Below, in pieces: positions 35,378-44,585 of a stretch of 64,000 nucleotides of DNA. A program made the position numbers and the translations under genes. The stretch lies in contig WHUA01000011.1 in assembly GCA_009377445.1 (NCBI GenBank), positions 83,717 to 147,716 of the forward strand, given 5' to 3'. Under the pieces are notes generated by a model. That model saw nothing but the letters and a program-made list of their open reading frames with translations, had not been told where the DNA came from and ran no database searches. The DNA comes from Alphaproteobacteria bacterium (GTDB lineage: Bacteria > Pseudomonadota > Alphaproteobacteria > UBA8366). The stretch's first letter is position 1. Every line of letters starts with the position of its first letter.

Positions 35378-36244
35378 ATGGACGCGAATGCGTCGATGCT
35401 CCGCCTGGAGCGGCTGGTAAAGCGGTATCCGACGGGGGATCTGGCGCTGAAGGGCGTCGACCTGGAGGTGCCGAGAGGGCAGGTGATGGCCCTGATCGGC
35501 CCATCCGGGGCGGGCAAGAGCACGCTGATCCGCTGCGTGAACCGGCTCGTCGAGCCGACCTCGGGGCGGATATATCTCGGCGGCGAGGAACTGACCCGGC
35601 TCGGCATGTCGGGACTGCGCCGCGCCCGCCGCCGCATGGGAATGATCTTCCAGGAATATGCGCTGGTCGAACGCCTGACGGTCATGGAGAACGTGCTGTC
35701 CGGCCGGCTCGGCTATGTCGGCTTCTGGCGCAGCTTCCTCCGCAAGTTTCCGCAATCCGACATCGACGAGGCATTTCGCCTGCTGGAACGCGTCGGCCTC
35801 GATCAGATGGTCGACAAGCGGGCGGACGCGCTGTCGGGCGGTCAGCGCCAGCGCGTCGGCATCTGCCGCGCCTTGATCCAGAATCCGCAGCTTCTGCTGG
35901 TCGACGAGCCGACGGCCAGCCTCGATCCCAAGACCTCGAGGCAGATCATGCGGCTGATCTGCGAGCTCTGCGCCGAGCGCGATCTGGCGGCCGTCATCAA
36001 TATCCACGATGTCATGCTGGCCCAAATGTTCGCTCAGCGCATCGTCGGCTTGCGGCTCGGCGAGGTCGTCTACGACGGACCGGCGGACGGCCTCACCGCG
36101 GAAGTCCTGACGGACATCTACGGCGAGGAAGACTGGTCCGCGACGATCCAGAAGGATGAAGGCGCCGCCGCGGAGGAAGACGCGGGCGAGCCGGCTGCCG
36201 CCGAGACGCTGCGGCCGGACGAACGGATGGCGGGACTGACATGA
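35378..36244 (+). CDS. phnC: phosphonate ABC transporter ATP-binding protein
   Basis: A 288-residue ABC ATPase. Walker A is GPSGAGKST near residue 45, the Q-loop is [12 protein letters not shown], the signature is LSGGQRQR and Walker B is LLLVDEP. PhnC-specific [11 protein letters not shown] and HDVMLAQ are present. After the ATPase ends near residue 250 there is an extra acidic, Ala-rich tail of about 35 residues not seen in the short family members. The start at 35378 could instead be the Met at 35396. It energises uptake of the PhnD ligand. Confidence 0.92.
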   Translation: MDANASMLRLERLVKRYPTGDLALKGVDLEVPRGQVMALIGPSGAGKSTLIRCVNRLVEPTSGRIYLGGEELTRLGMSGLRRARRRMGMIFQEYALVERLTVMENVLSGRLGYVGFWRSFLRKFPQSDIDEAFRLLERVGLDQMVDKRADALSGGQRQRVGICRALIQNPQLLLVDEPTASLDPKTSRQIMRLICELCAERDLAAVINIHDVMLAQMFAQRIVGLRLGEVVYDGPADGLTAEVLTDIYGEEDWSATIQKDEGAAAEEDAGEPAAAETLRPDERMAGLT

Positions 36245-37053
36245 CGGACGTGTCCGTTGCGCTCGGCCGGCGCCGCTGGAAGCGGCCGCCGCTGATCGCC
36301 AATCCATTGCTGCGCTGGGGGCTCGTTGTTGGCGGCGCGGTCTATCTCTCCTTCGCGCTCGGGACGACCGAGGTCAACTGGTCGCGCGTCTGGGAAGGAT
36401 TGCCCCGGGGCAAGCAGTTCCTGCTCGCCTTCGCGCCGCCCGATTTCGTGTCCCGCTGGGACGATATCCTCGACGGCTTGCTCGAGAGCCTCTGGATGAC
36501 CGCGGTGTCGACCGTCATCGGCATCGTGATCTCGGTACCGATCGCGCTCGGCGCCGCGCGCAATATCGCACCGCTTCCGGTCTATTATTTCTGCCGCGCC
36601 GTCATCGCCGTATCGCGCAGCTTTCAGGAGATCATCCTCGCCATCTTTTTCGTGAAGCTGTTCGGTTTCGGCCCGTTCGCCGGTGTCGTGACGCTGAGTC
36701 TCGCGACGATAGGCTTTTTCGCCAAGCTGCTGGCTGAGGATATCGAGGACATGGATGCGGCCCAGGCGGAGGCCGTGCGCGCCACCGGCGGCGGCTGGTT
36801 CCAGTGGCTCAACTACGGTATCCAGCCGCAGGTGCTGCCGCGCTTCATCGGCCTCTCGCTCTACCGGCTGGACATCAACCTGCGCGAATCTGCGGTGGTC
36901 GGCATCGTCGGCGGCGGCGGCATCGGCGCGACGCTCAATACGGCCTTCGACCGCTACGAGTTCGACTCCGCGGCGGCGATCCTCATCGTGATCATTGCCA
37001 TCGTCATGGGTCTCGAATACACGTCCGGCCATGTCCGGCGCTGGGTGCAGTGA
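36241..37053 (+). CDS. phnE: phosphonate ABC transporter permease 1
   Basis: A 270-residue inner-membrane permease with about six hydrophobic segments. The EAA-like loop ([17 protein letters not shown]) and [16 protein letters not shown] near the C-terminus mark it as PhnE. Its first ATG overlaps the phnC stop by 4 bp and its own stop overlaps the next gene's start, giving a tight coupled operon. It pairs with the second PhnE to form the channel. Confidence 0.91.
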   Translation: MTDVSVALGRRRWKRPPLIANPLLRWGLVVGGAVYLSFALGTTEVNWSRVWEGLPRGKQFLLAFAPPDFVSRWDDILDGLLESLWMTAVSTVIGIVISVPIALGAARNIAPLPVYYFCRAVIAVSRSFQEIILAIFFVKLFGFGPFAGVVTLSLATIGFFAKLLAEDIEDMDAAQAEAVRATGGGWFQWLNYGIQPQVLPRFIGLSLYRLDINLRESAVVGIVGGGGIGATLNTAFDRYEFDSAAAILIVIIAIVMGLEYTSGHVRRWVQ

Positions 37054-37868
37054 TGCCGACGCAGGCGAAAGGCGGCACCCGGGTCTGGCAGCGCCGCGAA
37101 CGCGGCCGGCAGCTCGCCATCTGGGCCGGATGGTTCTTCGGCACATTCATTTTCCTCTACTGCTTCAAGCTGATCTCGGACAAGACCATATGGTTCTTCG
37201 TCACGGACGCGGGCCGGCAGGCGGCTGACCTCGGCGTCCGGATGGTGCCGCCCAACTGGTCCTACATCAACGAGCTGTGGGAGCCGCTGTGGGACACCAT
37301 CAACATCGCCACCATCGGCACCCTTCTGGCCATCGTCATCGCCGTGCCGGTCGCGTTCCTTGCGGCACGCAACACGACGCCGAGCGTCGCCGTCGTCCGT
37401 CCGATCGCCCTGCTGATCATCGTCGCCTCCCGCTCGATCAATGCGCTGATCTGGGCGCTGCTCCTGGTCGCGATCGTCGGCCCCGGCGTGTTCGCCGGCA
37501 TCCTCGCCATCGCGCTGCGCTCGATCGGCTTCGTGGCCAAGCTGCTGTACGAGGCCATCGAGGAGATCGACGCCAGCCAGGTCGAAGCGGTGACGGCGAC
37601 CGGCGCCGGCAGGGGACAGACTCTGACCTACGGCATCGTGCCGCAGATCTTGCCCGCCTTCGCCGGCATCACGGTGTTCCGCTGGGATATCAACATTCGC
37701 GAGTCGACGGTCGTCGGCCTCGTCGGTGCGGGCGGTATCGGCCTCGAGCTCAACTCGCAGATCATGGAGCTGAGCTGGACGAGCGTCTCCGTCATCCTGC
37801 TTGCGATCATTGCGACCGTGGTGGTCAGCGAATGGGTCTCCGCCAAAGTACGCCACGCCATCATCTGA
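37053..37868 (+). CDS. phnE: phosphonate ABC transporter permease 2
   Basis: A 271-residue permease paralogous to the previous gene: EEIDASQVEAVTATGAGRGQ and IRESTVVGLVGAGGIG are the same EAA-loop and C-terminal blocks. The ATG at 37053 shares its A with the preceding TGA stop. Two PhnE genes are usual in this transporter type. No C-P lyase genes (phnG-M), phosphite dehydrogenase or phosphonatase lie in the window, so the imported compound is uncertain. Confidence 0.91.
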   Translation: MPTQAKGGTRVWQRRERGRQLAIWAGWFFGTFIFLYCFKLISDKTIWFFVTDAGRQAADLGVRMVPPNWSYINELWEPLWDTINIATIGTLLAIVIAVPVAFLAARNTTPSVAVVRPIALLIIVASRSINALIWALLLVAIVGPGVFAGILAIALRSIGFVAKLLYEAIEEIDASQVEAVTATGAGRGQTLTYGIVPQILPAFAGITVFRWDINIRESTVVGLVGAGGIGLELNSQIMELSWTSVSVILLAIIATVVVSEWVSAKVRHAII

Positions 37869-37882
37869 GCGCCGGCCGGCTT

Positions 37883-38704
37883 CTACCCTTGCTGCCGCGC
37901 GGCCAGCAATGCGTCGGCAACCTCGGCAAATCCGTCGCCTCCTCTGGCCGCCGCGACATAGCCGGGCTCGGCTGTAAGGCGGTCGCGGAAGTCGGCCACG
38001 TTGGCCACGCCGACGGAGTTCTCGAAGAAGGCGAACATCGGCGAGTCGTTGGGCGCGTCGCCCGTGAAGACGATGGCGCGGTTCTCCCGCTCGATGTCGA
38101 TGGCGAAGACCTCGGCCATCACCCGGCGCGCCATCGTCAGCTTGTCGAAGGAGCCGAACCAGCCGTTGACGTGGATCGAACTGATCTTGGCGGTGGCGCC
38201 GGCCTCTTCGAACAGTTCGACGATGCGGTCGACCGCCGCCTGGGGCAGGGGCGGCACGTCCTCGCAGAAGTCGATCGCCAGGTCGGTTTCGCGGTAGGCC
38301 TGGTCGCTCGCCACGGCAGCGCCCGGCACGCCCGCGAGGATGCGGTCCTTCACGGCGACAAGGCGGCGGCGATTCTCCTCCCGCACGGCGTCCGGCTGGT
38401 CGAAACGGCGCGTCATGCGCCGCGCCTTGCGGTCGTAGCGGAAATAGAAGGCGCCGTTCTCGCCGACCACGGCGTCGACCGGCCACATGCGGGCGATGTG
38501 GTCGCACCAGCCGGCAGGGCGGCCGGTGATGGGCACGACCAGGATGCCCGCCTGCTGCAGCGCCTCGAGCGCGCCGTAGGCGCGGGCGCCGAGCCGGCCG
38601 TCGTTCGTGAGCGTGTCGTCGATGTCGGTGAAGACGACGCGGACGGCGCGGCGCGCCGCGGCGGAAAAGCGGCGGAGGGGCTGAAAGGTCGCTCGGGTCG
38701 GCAT
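37883..38704 (-). CDS. HAD-IIB family hydrolase (phosphatase)
   Basis: A 273-residue haloacid dehalogenase phosphatase. The nucleophile motif is VFTDIDDTLTNDG near residue 27, motif II is VPITGRP, and motif IV GDAPNDSPMF supplies metal-binding Asp residues, typical of class IIB Cof-like enzymes such as sucrose-phosphate or mannosylglycerate phosphatases. The ATG at 38704 is preferred, with an alternative 17 codons upstream; neither has a clear ribosome site. The sugar phosphate it hydrolyses is unknown. Convergent with phnE. Confidence 0.85.
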   Translation of the reverse strand: MPTRATFQPLRRFSAAARRAVRVVFTDIDDTLTNDGRLGARAYGALEALQQAGILVVPITGRPAGWCDHIARMWPVDAVVGENGAFYFRYDRKARRMTRRFDQPDAVREENRRRLVAVKDRILAGVPGAAVASDQAYRETDLAIDFCEDVPPLPQAAVDRIVELFEEAGATAKISSIHVNGWFGSFDKLTMARRVMAEVFAIDIERENRAIVFTGDAPNDSPMFAFFENSVGVANVADFRDRLTAEPGYVAAARGGDGFAEVADALLAARQQG

Positions 38705-38801
38705 GTCGGGTCCGGCTTGAGTTGCGCGCCGTAGCCCGGCGCCGGCAGGTCGCATATAACCGCAAGCGTTTACCCCGCGTAAACCGGAAGCCGATAGAGC
38801 A

Positions 38802-40304
38802 TTGAGCGTGACGCGCGAAATTTACGATCTTCTGGTGATCGGCGGCGGCATCAACGGGGCCTCGATCGCCCGCGATGCCGCCGGGCGGGGCCTGTCGGTC
38901 CTGCTCTGCGAGATGGGCGATCTCGCCGGGGCGACGTCCTCGGCGAGCAGCAAGCTCATCCACGGCGGGATACGCTATCTCGAGCACTATGCCTTCCGGC
39001 TCGTCGCCGAGTCGCTCGGCGAGCGCCGCGTGCTGCTGCGGAACGCGCCGCACATCATCCGGCCGATGGAATTCGTCCTGCCGCACGTGCCGGGGCTGCG
39101 GCCGGCCTGGATGATCCGCATCGGGCTCTGGCTCTACGACCGTCTGGGCGGGCGCCATGAGCCTCTTGCCCGGTCGCGCGGCGTGCCGCTCGCCGGCGGC
39201 GCCTATGGCGCGGCGCTGAAACCGTGCCTCACGAAGGGCTTCGTCTATTCCGACTGCTGGGTCGACGACGCGCGCTTCGTCGTCCTGACGGCCGTCGACG
39301 CGGCGCGGCACGGCGCTGAGATCCTTACCCGCACCCGCTGCATCTCGGCGCGGCGCGACGGCGGCCTCTGGCGCGCCGTACTGGACGCGGAAGCGGGGCG
39401 CCGGGAGATCGCGGCCCGCGCGCTGGTCAACGCCGCCGGCCCCTGGGTCGAGCAGGTCATCCGGCAGGTGGCCGGCGCGAACGCTCCGGCGCATGCCCGG
39501 CTGGTCAAGGGCAGCCATATCGTCGTGCCGCGCATCCACGACGGCGCGCACGCCATGATTCTGCAGAACGGCGACGGCCGCGTGATCTTCATCATTCCCT
39601 ATGAGGGCGCTTTCAGCCTGATCGGCACGACCGACGTTCCATGCGAGCATGGGCCGCAGGCGGTCGTGATTTCGGACGAAGAGATCGACTACCTGTGCGC
39701 TGCGGTGAATCGCTACCTCGTCCGGCCGATCGGCCGTGCGGACGTGGCGTGGAGCTATGCCGGCGTGCGGCCGCTCTACGACGATGGCGAAAGCGATCCG
39801 TCCGCCGTGACGCGCGACTATGTGCTGACGCTCGATGCGGCCGGCGGCGGTGCGCCGTTGCTGTCCGTCTTCGGCGGCAAGATCACGACGGCGCGGAGGC
39901 TGGCCGAGCATGCGCTGGAAAAGCTCGGCGATGCGGGCATGCGGTTGGGCCCTGCCTGGACCAGGACGGCCCCGCTCCCGGGGGGCGAGATGGAGTCTTT
40001 CGCATCCTTCCTGGACGGCCTGATCCGCGACTTCCCGGCCCTCGACCGCGATTGGCTCGAAGGGCTGGCGCGCCGGCACGGCACGCGGGCGCGCGCGGTC
40101 CTGGACGGCGCACTGATGGCTGCCGACCTCGGCCAATATTTCGGCGGCGGCCTCTACGGCCGCGAGGCGGAGTGGCTCTGCCGCGAGGAATGGGCCGCCG
40201 GCCCGGAGGATATCCTGTGGCGGCGTACGAAATGCGGCCTGCACATGACGGCGGAGGAGCGCGCGGCCTTCGCCGGCTATATGGCGAGCAGCCGGTCCGG
40301 ATAG
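38802..40304 (+). CDS. glpD: aerobic glycerol-3-phosphate dehydrogenase
   Basis: A 500-residue FAD-dependent membrane-associated dehydrogenase, oxidising glycerol 3-phosphate to dihydroxyacetone phosphate and feeding the quinone pool. FAD motif LVIGGGINGASIARDAAGRG is at the N-terminus, with GATSSASSKLIHGGIRYLE and FIIPYEGAFSLIGTTDVP further on. The frame begins with TTG at 38802, GGAAG 11 nt upstream; GTG at 38808 is the alternative. Its last 28 bp overlap the convergent phosphodiesterase gene. Works with GlpK and the phosphodiesterase nearby. Confidence 0.93.
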   Translation: MSVTREIYDLLVIGGGINGASIARDAAGRGLSVLLCEMGDLAGATSSASSKLIHGGIRYLEHYAFRLVAESLGERRVLLRNAPHIIRPMEFVLPHVPGLRPAWMIRIGLWLYDRLGGRHEPLARSRGVPLAGGAYGAALKPCLTKGFVYSDCWVDDARFVVLTAVDAARHGAEILTRTRCISARRDGGLWRAVLDAEAGRREIAARALVNAAGPWVEQVIRQVAGANAPAHARLVKGSHIVVPRIHDGAHAMILQNGDGRVIFIIPYEGAFSLIGTTDVPCEHGPQAVVISDEEIDYLCAAVNRYLVRPIGRADVAWSYAGVRPLYDDGESDPSAVTRDYVLTLDAAGGGAPLLSVFGGKITTARRLAEHALEKLGDAGMRLGPAWTRTAPLPGGEMESFASFLDGLIRDFPALDRDWLEGLARRHGTRARAVLDGALMAADLGQYFGGGLYGREAEWLCREEWAAGPEDILWRRTKCGLHMTAEERAAFAGYMASSRSG

Positions 40305-41017
40305 TCGGTGAAGACGGCTTCGACGCCCCACTCGAACAACTGGCGGCCACGCGCCGCATCGTTCACGGTATAGGCGAGGAGAAGGTAGCCCGCCTGCCGG
40401 GCCTCCGCCGCCCCCCTGCGGTCGAGATTTCGATGGTTGCAGTGGATCGAGACGCATCCGAGCGCCGCCGCCTCCCTCTGCCATTCCCGGCCAAGCCGGC
40501 TCGACAGGTAGCCGCGCGCGATCGACGGCGCTGCGTCGCGGGCGGCGGCCAGCGCCTCGGACTTGAAGCTGGAGAAGAGCGGCGGCGGCAGCGATACCGG
40601 CCAGGCGGCGGCGACGCGCTTGGCGACGACCGCGCCGGTCTCGGCCTCGCGGCCCGGCGTCGGCTTGATCTCGATATTGGCGCCGAGTCCGAGCGATTGC
40701 AGCAACGCGATGGCTTCCATCAGCGTCGGCACGCGCTCGCCCGCCATGGCTTCCGAATGCCAGGCTCCGGCGTCGAGCTGCTGCAGCTCGCCGAGGGACA
40801 TCGCCGCAAGCTTGCCCTTGCCGCTCGTCGTGCGGTCGACGGTTTTGTCATGCAGCAGGACCGGCTCGCCTTCGCGGGTCAGCGCGACGTCGAACTCAAC
40901 CCAGCGCGCGCCGAGCTCCGCCGCCCGGCGCAGGCTGGCGAGGGTGTTCTCCGGCGCATGGCCCGCGGCGCCACGATGGCCTATGACGCGGGGCAATGCG
41001 AGGCTGCCGTTGCTCAT
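40277..41017 (-). CDS. ugpQ: glycerophosphodiester phosphodiesterase
   Basis: A 246-residue GDPD enzyme that releases glycerol 3-phosphate from glycerophosphodiesters. The catalytic HRGAAGHAPENT is near residue 14, followed by VEFDVALTREGEPVLLHD with the metal-binding Glu/Asp and second His, and IEIKPTPG. No signal peptide, so cytoplasmic like UgpQ rather than GlpQ. It is tail to tail with glpD, whose substrate it produces. Confidence 0.9.
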   Translation of the reverse strand: MSNGSLALPRVIGHRGAAGHAPENTLASLRRAAELGARWVEFDVALTREGEPVLLHDKTVDRTTSGKGKLAAMSLGELQQLDAGAWHSEAMAGERVPTLMEAIALLQSLGLGANIEIKPTPGREAETGAVVAKRVAAAWPVSLPPPLFSSFKSEALAAARDAAPSIARGYLSSRLGREWQREAAALGCVSIHCNHRNLDRRGAAEARQAGYLLLAYTVNDAARGRQLFEWGVEAVFTDYPDRLLAI

Positions 41018-41176
41018 CCGGTATCTCCGCTTACGTAGAACGGGCTGCCGAGCCCCGATAGGGCAGGCGAATAGTTAGCATAGCCGTGCCGACGTCGGAA
41101 CCGGCCCACCCAGGCAGCGTAAGTCTTTTGCAAATGTAGTTTGTGGGAGACCCGCTTGCGCTATACTGGCCGGTCC

Positions 41177-41194
41177 TTGTAACAAAACGGTAAT
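41177..41194 (+). promoter_or_regulatory. PHO-box-like direct repeat upstream of the Na/Pi cotransporter
   Basis: TTGTAAC and CGGTAAT separated by AAAA, giving the 7+4+7 layout of a PhoB site. It is 52 bp before the proposed start of the phosphate transporter, which fits control by phosphate limitation. Confidence 0.55.
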
Positions 41195-41245
41195 ATCTTC
41201 TGCCGTCGCCCGCTTTCATGCGGCTATGCTTGGAGGAAAGGGGCC

Positions 41246-42937
41246 ATCTCCGCAACTCTGGTTCTGATAAACTTAGTCGGTGCGGTCGCACTCCTGCTTT
41301 GGGCGATGCGCATGGTCCGGACCGGCATGACACGCGCATTCGGGGGCCAGCTCCGGTTGTTCCTCGGGCGCTACCTGACCAATCGCTTCAGTGCGCTTCT
41401 GGCCGGCATCGGCGTGACGACGCTGTTGCAGAGCAGCACCGCCACCTGCCTGATGACCGCGTCCTTCGTCGGCAGGGGCTTTCTCATATCCGCGCCGGCG
41501 CTGGCGGTCATGCTCGGCGCCGACATCGGGACCACGCTGATCGCGCAGTTGTTCAGCCTCAAGATCACCTGGCTCTCGCCCATCCTCATCATCATCGGCA
41601 TGGTCGCCTTCCAGTCGGGCAACCGCAAGCGGACGCGCGATTTCGGGCGATTGAGCGTGGGGCTCGGCCTGATGCTGCTGGCGCTTCAGCTCATCGTCGC
41701 CGACACCCAGCCGATACGGGAGTCGACCGTCGTGCTGGCGCTGGTGGAGGCGCTCAACGGCGAGCCGCTGCTGGCCATCCTGGTTGCGGCGGTGATCACT
41801 TGGCTCGCGCATTCCAGCCTCGCCACGGTCCTGCTGATCTGTTCGCTAACGGGGATCGGCGCGATACCGCTCAGTCTCGTCTTCCCGCTGGTCCTGGGCG
41901 CCAACATCGGCGGGTCCGTCCCGGCGATCACGGCGACGCTGGGCTCGCCGCCCGCGGCGCGCCGCGTGGCCATCGGCAACGCCTTCTTCAAGATCGCGGG
42001 ATGCGTCCTGCTTCTGCCGTTCCTGGGCCAGGTGCCGGAATTCCTGGCCATGATCGAAAGCGACCCCGTGCGCCAGGTCGTGAACTTCCATACCGCGTTC
42101 AACATCGCGCTCGCGGTGCTCTTCATCGGTTTCGTCGGGCCGATCGGGAAGCTGCTGGAGCACTTGCTGCCCGACAGCGCCGCGCCTGCCGACGAAGGGC
42201 AGGCCCGCTATCTGGACAAGGGGGCGCTCAGCGAACCGGCGGTAGCCCTCGCGAACGCGCGGCGCGAGACGCTGCGCATCGCTGATGTGCTGAACGACAT
42301 GCTGCGGAAATCGATGGAAACGCTGAAGCGGGACGACCGGGAGTATCTTTCGGCCGTGTCGAACATGGACGACATCGTCGACCGCCTGTTCGAGCAGACC
42401 AAGCTCTACCTCACCGATGTCAGCCGCCACGAGCTCGGCGAGGAGGAGAGCCGCCATTGCAGCGACATCATGGCCTTCGCCACGAATCTCGAGCATATCG
42501 GCGACATCATCGACAAGAACCTGGTCGAGCTGGCCGCCAAGAAGATCAAATACCGGCTGCACTTCTCGGCCGAGGGGCTGCGCGAGATCGAGACGATGCA
42601 CCAGCGCGTGCACGACAATCTCAAGCTGGCGACCAGCGTCTTCGTCTCCGGCGACCGTCAATTGGCCCGTAAGCTGATGCTGGAGAAGGAGCATTTCCGG
42701 AAGCTCGAGCGCGACGCCGCTGACAGCCACCATGTGCGCCTCAAGGACGGCAAGCGCGAGAGCATCGAGACATCGTCGCTGCACCTCGACATCCTGCGCG
42801 ACCTGAAGCGCATCAACAGCCACCTCACGTCCGTCGCCTATCCGATCCTGGAGCAGTCGGGCGAGCTGCGGTCGTCGCGCTTGCGCGACCGGGACCGCGA
42901 CGCCGCGGCCGAACAGCCGGTCCTGCGCCCGTCTTGA
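41246..42937 (+). CDS. Na/Pi cotransporter family protein with PhoU-like domain; apparent ATC start
   Basis: A protein of about 563 residues: two Na/Pi cotransport repeats (TTLLQSSTATCLM; second repeat WLAHSSLATVL, with His where QSS is usual) and a C-terminal PhoU-like helical domain from about residue 340. The first in-frame ATG is at 41306, but translation upstream gives ISATLVLINLVGAVALLLWA, exactly the first membrane helix expected for the family. GGAGG at 41232-41236 lies 9 nt before an ATC codon at 41246, and no ATG, GTG or TTG occurs in frame between the stop at 41180 and 41306. Initiation at ATC, or a mutated ATG, is inferred. Imports phosphate with sodium. A PHO-box-like repeat lies upstream. 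Confidence 0.85.
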   Translation: MSATLVLINLVGAVALLLWAMRMVRTGMTRAFGGQLRLFLGRYLTNRFSALLAGIGVTTLLQSSTATCLMTASFVGRGFLISAPALAVMLGADIGTTLIAQLFSLKITWLSPILIIIGMVAFQSGNRKRTRDFGRLSVGLGLMLLALQLIVADTQPIRESTVVLALVEALNGEPLLAILVAAVITWLAHSSLATVLLICSLTGIGAIPLSLVFPLVLGANIGGSVPAITATLGSPPAARRVAIGNAFFKIAGCVLLLPFLGQVPEFLAMIESDPVRQVVNFHTAFNIALAVLFIGFVGPIGKLLEHLLPDSAAPADEGQARYLDKGALSEPAVALANARRETLRIADVLNDMLRKSMETLKRDDREYLSAVSNMDDIVDRLFEQTKLYLTDVSRHELGEEESRHCSDIMAFATNLEHIGDIIDKNLVELAAKKIKYRLHFSAEGLREIETMHQRVHDNLKLATSVFVSGDRQLARKLMLEKEHFRKLERDAADSHHVRLKDGKRESIETSSLHLDILRDLKRINSHLTSVAYPILEQSGELRSSRLRDRDRDAAAEQPVLRPS

Positions 42938-42938
42938 G

Positions 42939-44429
42939 CTAGCTGCGCGTGCGCGCGACGGCGCCGAGCCAGCCTTCGTAGCGGCGCTCCCGCTCCGGCT
43001 CCGGCATCCTCGGCTCGAACCGCGCCTCGGCGCGCCATTCCTGCTTCATCTCGGCCGGGGAGGGGTAAAGCCCCGATCGCAGGCCGGCGAGGTAGGCCGC
43101 GCCGAGCGCGGTGGTATCGGTGACCGCCGGCCTTTCCACCGCGATGGCGAGCGTGTCGGCCAGAAACTGAAGAAACCAGTTGTTCTCCGTCATGCCCCCG
43201 TCGACGCGGATCGTCCTGGGCGGAGCCGTGCCGTCGGCCGCCATGGCCTCGAACAGGTCCCGCGTCTGATAGGCGACCGCTTCGAGCGCGGCGCGGGCGA
43301 TCTCCGCCGCGCCGCTGTCGCGCGTCAGGCCATGGAGCGCGCCCCGGGCGCCGGCGTCCCAGTAGGGCGCGCCGAGTCCGGTGAAGGCCGGCACGAGGTA
43401 GACCGCGCTGTCCGCTTTGGCGCCCTTTGCCAGCGCCTCCGATTCGGCGGCTTGCCCGATGATGCCGAGGCCGTCGCGCAGCCACTGCACCGCCGCGCCG
43501 GCAATGAAGATGCTGCCTTCGATCGCATAGGTCGGCTGCCCGTCCAGGCGGTAGGCAAGCGTGGTGAGCAGGCGGTTCTGCGACGCAATGGGCGTGCTGC
43601 CGGTATTGACCACGGCGAAGCAGCCGGTGCCGTAGGTGCTCTTGACGGCGCCGGGCTCGAAGCAGGCCTGGCCGACCGTCGCCGCGTGCTGGTCCCCGGC
43701 GATGCCGGCGATGCGAATGGCGCCGCCGAACAGGGACGGGTCCGTCGTGCCGAAATCCGCGGCGCAGTCCATGACGATGGGCAGCAGCGCGCCCGGAACG
43801 GCGAAAAGATCGAGCAAGCTGTCGTCCCAGGCCTGGCGGTGAATGTCGAAGAGCATCGTGCGCGATGCGTTGGTCGCGTCGGTCGCGTGCACCGCGCCGC
43901 CGGTCAGCCGCCACAAGAGGAAGCTGTCGATGGTGCCGGCCGCGAGGTCGCCCTGCTCCGCGGCGGCGCGGGCGCCGGGGACTGCGTCGAGCAGCCAGGC
44001 GATCTTCGTGGCGCTGAAGTAGGGGTCGAGCAGCAGGCCCGTTCGCTCCCGGACCAGCGCCTCCTTCCCCTGCGCGCGAAGGCCGTCGCACTGCGGTGCG
44101 GTGCGCCGGTCCTGCCACACGATGGCGTTGTGCAGCGCCCGTCCGCTGCGGCGGTCCCAGAGGACGGTCGTTTCGCGTTGGTTGGCGATGCCGATTGCGG
44201 CGACTCCGGCGGCGCCCAATCCGGCTTCGGCCATCGCCGCCTTCACTGTTTCGACCGTTGCGTCCCAGATCTCCTCGGGGTCGTGCTCGACCCAGCCCTG
44301 GCGGGGATAGATCTGGCGCAACTCGTGCCGGGCGCGCGCGACGGGCCGGCGCGAACGGTCGAAGACCATGGCGCGGGTGCTGGTCGTGCCCTGGTCGATG
44401 GCGACGATGTGGCCGCCCCGCATGCTCAC
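42939..44429 (-). CDS. glpK: glycerol kinase
   Basis: A 496-residue FGGY kinase that phosphorylates glycerol with [20 protein letters not shown] is the phosphate-binding start, [16 protein letters not shown] and [10 protein letters not shown] are characteristic of GlpK, and [10 protein letters not shown] with STYGTGCF and DGGMTENNW complete the active site. A GTG at 44429 is 7 nt after AGGAG and is preferred over the ATG at 44423. Convergent with the Na/Pi gene, 1 bp apart. With glpD and the phosphodiesterase it makes a glycerol/glycerophosphodiester route. Confidence 0.95.
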   Translation of the reverse strand: MSMRGGHIVAIDQGTTSTRAMVFDRSRRPVARARHELRQIYPRQGWVEHDPEEIWDATVETVKAAMAEAGLGAAGVAAIGIANQRETTVLWDRRSGRALHNAIVWQDRRTAPQCDGLRAQGKEALVRERTGLLLDPYFSATKIAWLLDAVPGARAAAEQGDLAAGTIDSFLLWRLTGGAVHATDATNASRTMLFDIHRQAWDDSLLDLFAVPGALLPIVMDCAADFGTTDPSLFGGAIRIAGIAGDQHAATVGQACFEPGAVKSTYGTGCFAVVNTGSTPIASQNRLLTTLAYRLDGQPTYAIEGSIFIAGAAVQWLRDGLGIIGQAAESEALAKGAKADSAVYLVPAFTGLGAPYWDAGARGALHGLTRDSGAAEIARAALEAVAYQTRDLFEAMAADGTAPPRTIRVDGGMTENNWFLQFLADTLAIAVERPAVTDTTALGAAYLAGLRSGLYPSPAEMKQEWRAEARFEPRMPEPERERRYEGWLGAVARTRS

Positions 44430-44585
44430 CGTTGGTCTCCTTCCGCCCGGTCCGCGGCGTCATCGTCGCAAACGCCGGAGGTTTTGTCAGCCGCGATTGC
44501 CTTTCCCGTCTTTGGACTAGGTGCTATCAAGCAGGGAGTGCGCCTCGGAAATCGGGATAGCCGCTTCGTCCAGGGGAGCCATCGC

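Noticed and set aside
36954..40484. 1176-codon open frame on the minus strand
   Set aside because: It is antisense to phnE2 and glpD and joins the HAD gene out of frame; the translation is Arg/Gly/Ala-rich low-complexity, a product of high GC.
43332..44585. Long in-frame extension upstream of the glutamine-synthetase-like gene
   Set aside because: It overlaps glpK antisense and family similarity begins only at 44586, which has a ribosome site.
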